Assembly: GCA_027488965.1 (NCBI GenBank)
Contig: JAIYAO010000131.1
Location: 1-64,000, forward strand
Direction of reading: 5' to 3'
DNA length: 64,000 bases
Source of the DNA: Alphaproteobacteria bacterium
Lineage (GTDB): Bacteria > Pseudomonadota > Alphaproteobacteria > Caulobacterales > Aquidulcibacteraceae
The notes beneath the pieces are model-generated. The model made no database searches and was not told the DNA's origin. It saw nothing but the letters and a program-made list of their open reading frames with translations. The translations under genes were made by a program, and so were the position numbers. Positions 61,129 to 64,000 of this stretch are shown piece after piece; the stretch's first letter is position 1; the number at the start of each line of letters is the position of its first letter.

Positions 61129-62745
61129 ATGCCCGTCTTTCACTCCCGCTTCCTCCCCGGCGCCGAAGATGCGGCCCGCAATCGCGCCCAGGCGCTGGCG
61201 GCGCTGGAAAAGCTGCGGACCATCGAGGCGCGCACCCGTGCTGCATCTGCGAAGGCCGGCCCCCGCTTCGCCAAACGCGGGCAATTGCTGCCGCGCGAAC
61301 GCCTCGGCCTGCTGCTCGATCCCGGTGCGCCGTTCCTCGAACTGTCGACGCTCGCCGGCTATTTGTTCGACAGGCCGGACCCGGACGCGAGCGTGCCCGG
61401 CGGCGGCTTCATCATCGGCATCGGTTATGTGGGCGGCGTGCGCGCGCTGGTGGCGGTGGACGACAGCGGCATCGACGCGGGCGCGCTGCAGCCGTACGGC
61501 ATCGAGAAGCTCCAGCGCGCGCAGGACATCGCGTTCGAAAACAAGCTGCCGTTCCTCCACCTGATCGAAAGCGCCGGCGCCAACCTGCTGCAGTACCGCG
61601 TCGAGGATTTCGTGCGCGGCGGCAAGAATTTCTACAACCTGTGCCGCCACTCCGCCGCGGGGCTTCCCGTCCTGGCGGTGACGCACGGCTCCTCCACCGC
61701 GGGCGGCGCCTACATGACCGGGCTGTCGGACATGGTGGTCATGGTGCGCGGCCGCGCGAAGGCGTTCCTCGCCGGCCCGCCGCTGCTGAAGGCCGCCACC
61801 GGCGAAATCGCCACCGACGAGGACCTCGGCGGCGCCGACATGCACGGCCATGTGTCCGGACTCGCGGAGCACATCGCTGAAGACGACGCGCACGGAATTG
61901 CCATCCTGCGCGAGCATTGCGCGAAGATGGCGTGGTCGCGCGATCTCGACGCCGTGCCGCAGGGCGCAGCGCCATTGTACGACGCCGAAGACCTCCTCGC
62001 GCTCATGCCCGCGGACGGCAAGAAGCCCATGGACATGCGCGAGATCGTCGCGCGGCTGGTGGATGGCTCGGATTTTCTCGAATTCAAGTCCGCCTACGGC
62101 CCCGGCACGCTGTGCCTCGACGCCGTGCTGATGGGCATGCCCATCGGCATCATCGCCAACAACGCGCCCATCGATCCCGAAGGCGCCACCAAGGCCACGC
62201 AGTTCATTCAGATCTGCGCGCAGACGCAGAAACCCATCGTCTATTTGCAGAACACCACCGGCTACATCGTCGGCACGGCGGCCGAGCGTGCGGGCATGAT
62301 CAAGCACGGCTCGAAGATGATCCAGGCCGTGGCCAACGCCGGCGTGCCGCAGGTCACCGTCATCTGCGGCGCCTCGTTCGGCGCCGGCAACTATGGCATG
62401 TGCGGGAAGGGCTTCGGCCCCGATTTCTCGTTCTCCTGGCCCACCGCGCGCATCGCCGTCATGGGCGCCGAACAGGCCGCGACGACGATGAAGATCGTCA
62501 TGGAGGACGGCGCGAAGGCGCGCGGGCAGGCGCCCGACCGCGCCGAAATCGACAAGCTCTACGCCGCCGTGATCGAGACGTTCGAGAAGCAGCAGTCGGC
62601 GCTCCATCACTCCGCCCGTGTGCTGGACGACGGCGTCATCGATCCGCGCGACACGCGCCACGTGATCGCATTCTGCCTGTCGGTGGCGCTGGCGGCGAGG
62701 AAGCGCACGCTCAACCCGCTGTCGTTTGGAGTCGCACGCCCATGA
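61129..62745 (+). CDS. Acyl-CoA carboxylase beta subunit (methylcrotonyl-/geranyl-CoA type)
   Basis: RGQLLPRERLGLLLDPGAPFLELS; THGSSTAGGAYMTGLSD; GASFGAGNYGMCGKGFGPDFSFSWPTARIAVMGAEQAA. Confidence 0.92.
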   Translation: MPVFHSRFLPGAEDAARNRAQALAALEKLRTIEARTRAASAKAGPRFAKRGQLLPRERLGLLLDPGAPFLELSTLAGYLFDRPDPDASVPGGGFIIGIGYVGGVRALVAVDDSGIDAGALQPYGIEKLQRAQDIAFENKLPFLHLIESAGANLLQYRVEDFVRGGKNFYNLCRHSAAGLPVLAVTHGSSTAGGAYMTGLSDMVVMVRGRAKAFLAGPPLLKAATGEIATDEDLGGADMHGHVSGLAEHIAEDDAHGIAILREHCAKMAWSRDLDAVPQGAAPLYDAEDLLALMPADGKKPMDMREIVARLVDGSDFLEFKSAYGPGTLCLDAVLMGMPIGIIANNAPIDPEGATKATQFIQICAQTQKPIVYLQNTTGYIVGTAAERAGMIKHGSKMIQAVANAGVPQVTVICGASFGAGNYGMCGKGFGPDFSFSWPTARIAVMGAEQAATTMKIVMEDGAKARGQAPDRAEIDKLYAAVIETFEKQQSALHHSARVLDDGVIDPRDTRHVIAFCLSVALAARKRTLNPLSFGVARP

Positions 62746-63899
62746 ACTGGACCGCAGACCACCTCGCCATCCGCGCCACCATCGACAAGGTCATCGACCA
62801 GGAGATCAACCCGCACGTCGATGCGTGGGAGGAGGCGCGCGCTTTTCCGGCGCATGATCTCTTCGCCAAGCTGGGCCGTCTCGGCCTGCTGGGGCTGACG
62901 AAGCCCGTCGAGTACGGCGGTATGGGCCTCGACTATTCCTACGCCGTGCTGATGGCCGAAGCGATGGGCCGCGTCCGCTGCGGCGGCGTGCCGATGGCCA
63001 TCGGCGTGCAGACGGACATGGCCACGCCCGCGCTCGCGCGGTTCGGCTCGGACAAACTGCGCGAAGAATTCCTCGCCCCCGCCATCGCCGGCGAATACGT
63101 CGCGTGCATCGGCGTCAGCGAGCCGGGCGCGGGCTCCGACGTGGCCGCGATCAAGACACACGCAAAGAAGGACGGCGGCGACTACCTGATCAACGGCGGC
63201 AAGCTGTGGATCACCAACGGCGCGCAGGCGGACTGGATCTGCCTCCTCGCCAACACCGGCGACGGGCCCAACCACAGGAACAAGTCGCTCATCGTCGTGC
63301 CGATGAAGACGAAGGGCGTCACCGTGGCGCGCACGCTGCACAAGATCGGGATGAATTCGTCCGACACCGCGCAGATCCATTTCGACGACGTGCGCGTGCC
63401 GCAATCGCATCGCATCGGCGACGAGGGTCAGGGCTTCACCTACCAGATGCTGCAGTTCCAGGAGGAACGCCTGTTCGGCGCGGCCAGCAGCATCCTCGGG
63501 CTGGAGAACGCCATCGACGCCACCATTGCGTACACCCGCGAGCGCAAGATCTTCGGCCGCTCCGTGCTCGACAACCAGGTGGTGCACTTCACGCTGGCGG
63601 AACTGAAGACCGAGGTGGAGGCGCTGCGTGCGCTCACCTATCGCGCCACGGAGATGTATGTGGCCGGCGGCGATGTCACCGAGCTTGCGTCCATGGCGAA
63701 GCTGAAGGCCGGCCGGCTCACGCGCGAAGTGGCCGACAAGTGCCTGCAGTACTGGGGCGGCATGGGCTTCACGTGGGACAATCCCGTCTCGCGTCTCTAC
63801 CGCGACGGGCGCCTGCTCTCCATCGGCGGCGGCGCCGATGAGGTGATGCTTGGCATCATCGCCAAGAAGATGGGCACGCTGCCGAAGCGGGAAGGGTGA
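62742..63899 (+). CDS. Acyl-CoA dehydrogenase (citronellyl-CoA dehydrogenase-like)
   Basis: GVSEPGAGSDVAAIKTHAKKDGGDYLINGGKLWITNGAQADW; QYWGGMGFTWDNPVSRLYRDGRLLSIGGGADEVML. Confidence 0.93.
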   Translation: MNWTADHLAIRATIDKVIDQEINPHVDAWEEARAFPAHDLFAKLGRLGLLGLTKPVEYGGMGLDYSYAVLMAEAMGRVRCGGVPMAIGVQTDMATPALARFGSDKLREEFLAPAIAGEYVACIGVSEPGAGSDVAAIKTHAKKDGGDYLINGGKLWITNGAQADWICLLANTGDGPNHRNKSLIVVPMKTKGVTVARTLHKIGMNSSDTAQIHFDDVRVPQSHRIGDEGQGFTYQMLQFQEERLFGAASSILGLENAIDATIAYTRERKIFGRSVLDNQVVHFTLAELKTEVEALRALTYRATEMYVAGGDVTELASMAKLKAGRLTREVADKCLQYWGGMGFTWDNPVSRLYRDGRLLSIGGGADEVMLGIIAKKMGTLPKREG

Positions 63900-64000
63900 T
63901 GCGGCGCTTTGCGTCCCTCCTCATCGCCAACCGCGGCGAGATCGTTGTGCGCATCGCGCACACGGCGCGCGAGATGGGCATCCGCACCGTCGCCATCCAC
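63899..64000 (+). CDS. Acyl-CoA carboxylase alpha subunit/biotin carboxylase, N-terminal fragment (runs off window)
   Basis: MRRFASLLIANRGEIVVRIAHTAREMGIRTVAIH; ATG overlaps upstream TGA. Confidence 0.9.
   Translation, partial: MRRFASLLIANRGEIVVRIAHTAREMGIRTVAIH

Overview
High-GC alphaproteobacterial chromosome segment (Caulobacterales/Hyphomonadales-like gene content; lineage is inference) with about 50 protein genes and one tRNA-Lys(CTT). No CRISPR array, rRNA, transposase, integrase or complete prophage was seen. Main blocks: (i) groESL with a near-consensus CIRCE operator; (ii) an accessory-looking block with three consecutive TerB-fold genes and an orphan GTA-type terminase carrying two N-terminal HTH-like motifs; (iii) nhaA, a TonB receptor and housekeeping genes (mdh, pth, rplY, prs, comF, grxC); (iv) an Mla-type lipid transport operon and two tandem membrane-anchored coiled-coil paralogs (TipN-like, tentative); (v) a meh/citramalyl-CoA-lyase/mct cluster; (vi) an EAL phosphodiesterase / cupredoxin / DUF3034 / exported truncated haemoglobin cluster; (vii) a complete general stress response island (phyR, nepR, ecfG, HWE-type kinase) followed by stress genes, with five exact GGAAC-N16/17-CGTT motifs and two near matches; (viii) a GT4-fusion + GH130 pair; (ix) an acyl-CoA carboxylase/dehydrogenase operon running off the right edge. 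Most unusual observations: an in-frame TGA in mdh at or next to a conserved Cys position, with the rest of the gene intact downstream; a palindromic intergenic-type repeat embedded in frame in the TonB receptor gene; the TerB triplet; and the orphan HTH-terminase fusion. All calls come from reading the sequence and the supplied ORF translations. No database search was run, and family names rest on motif recognition.
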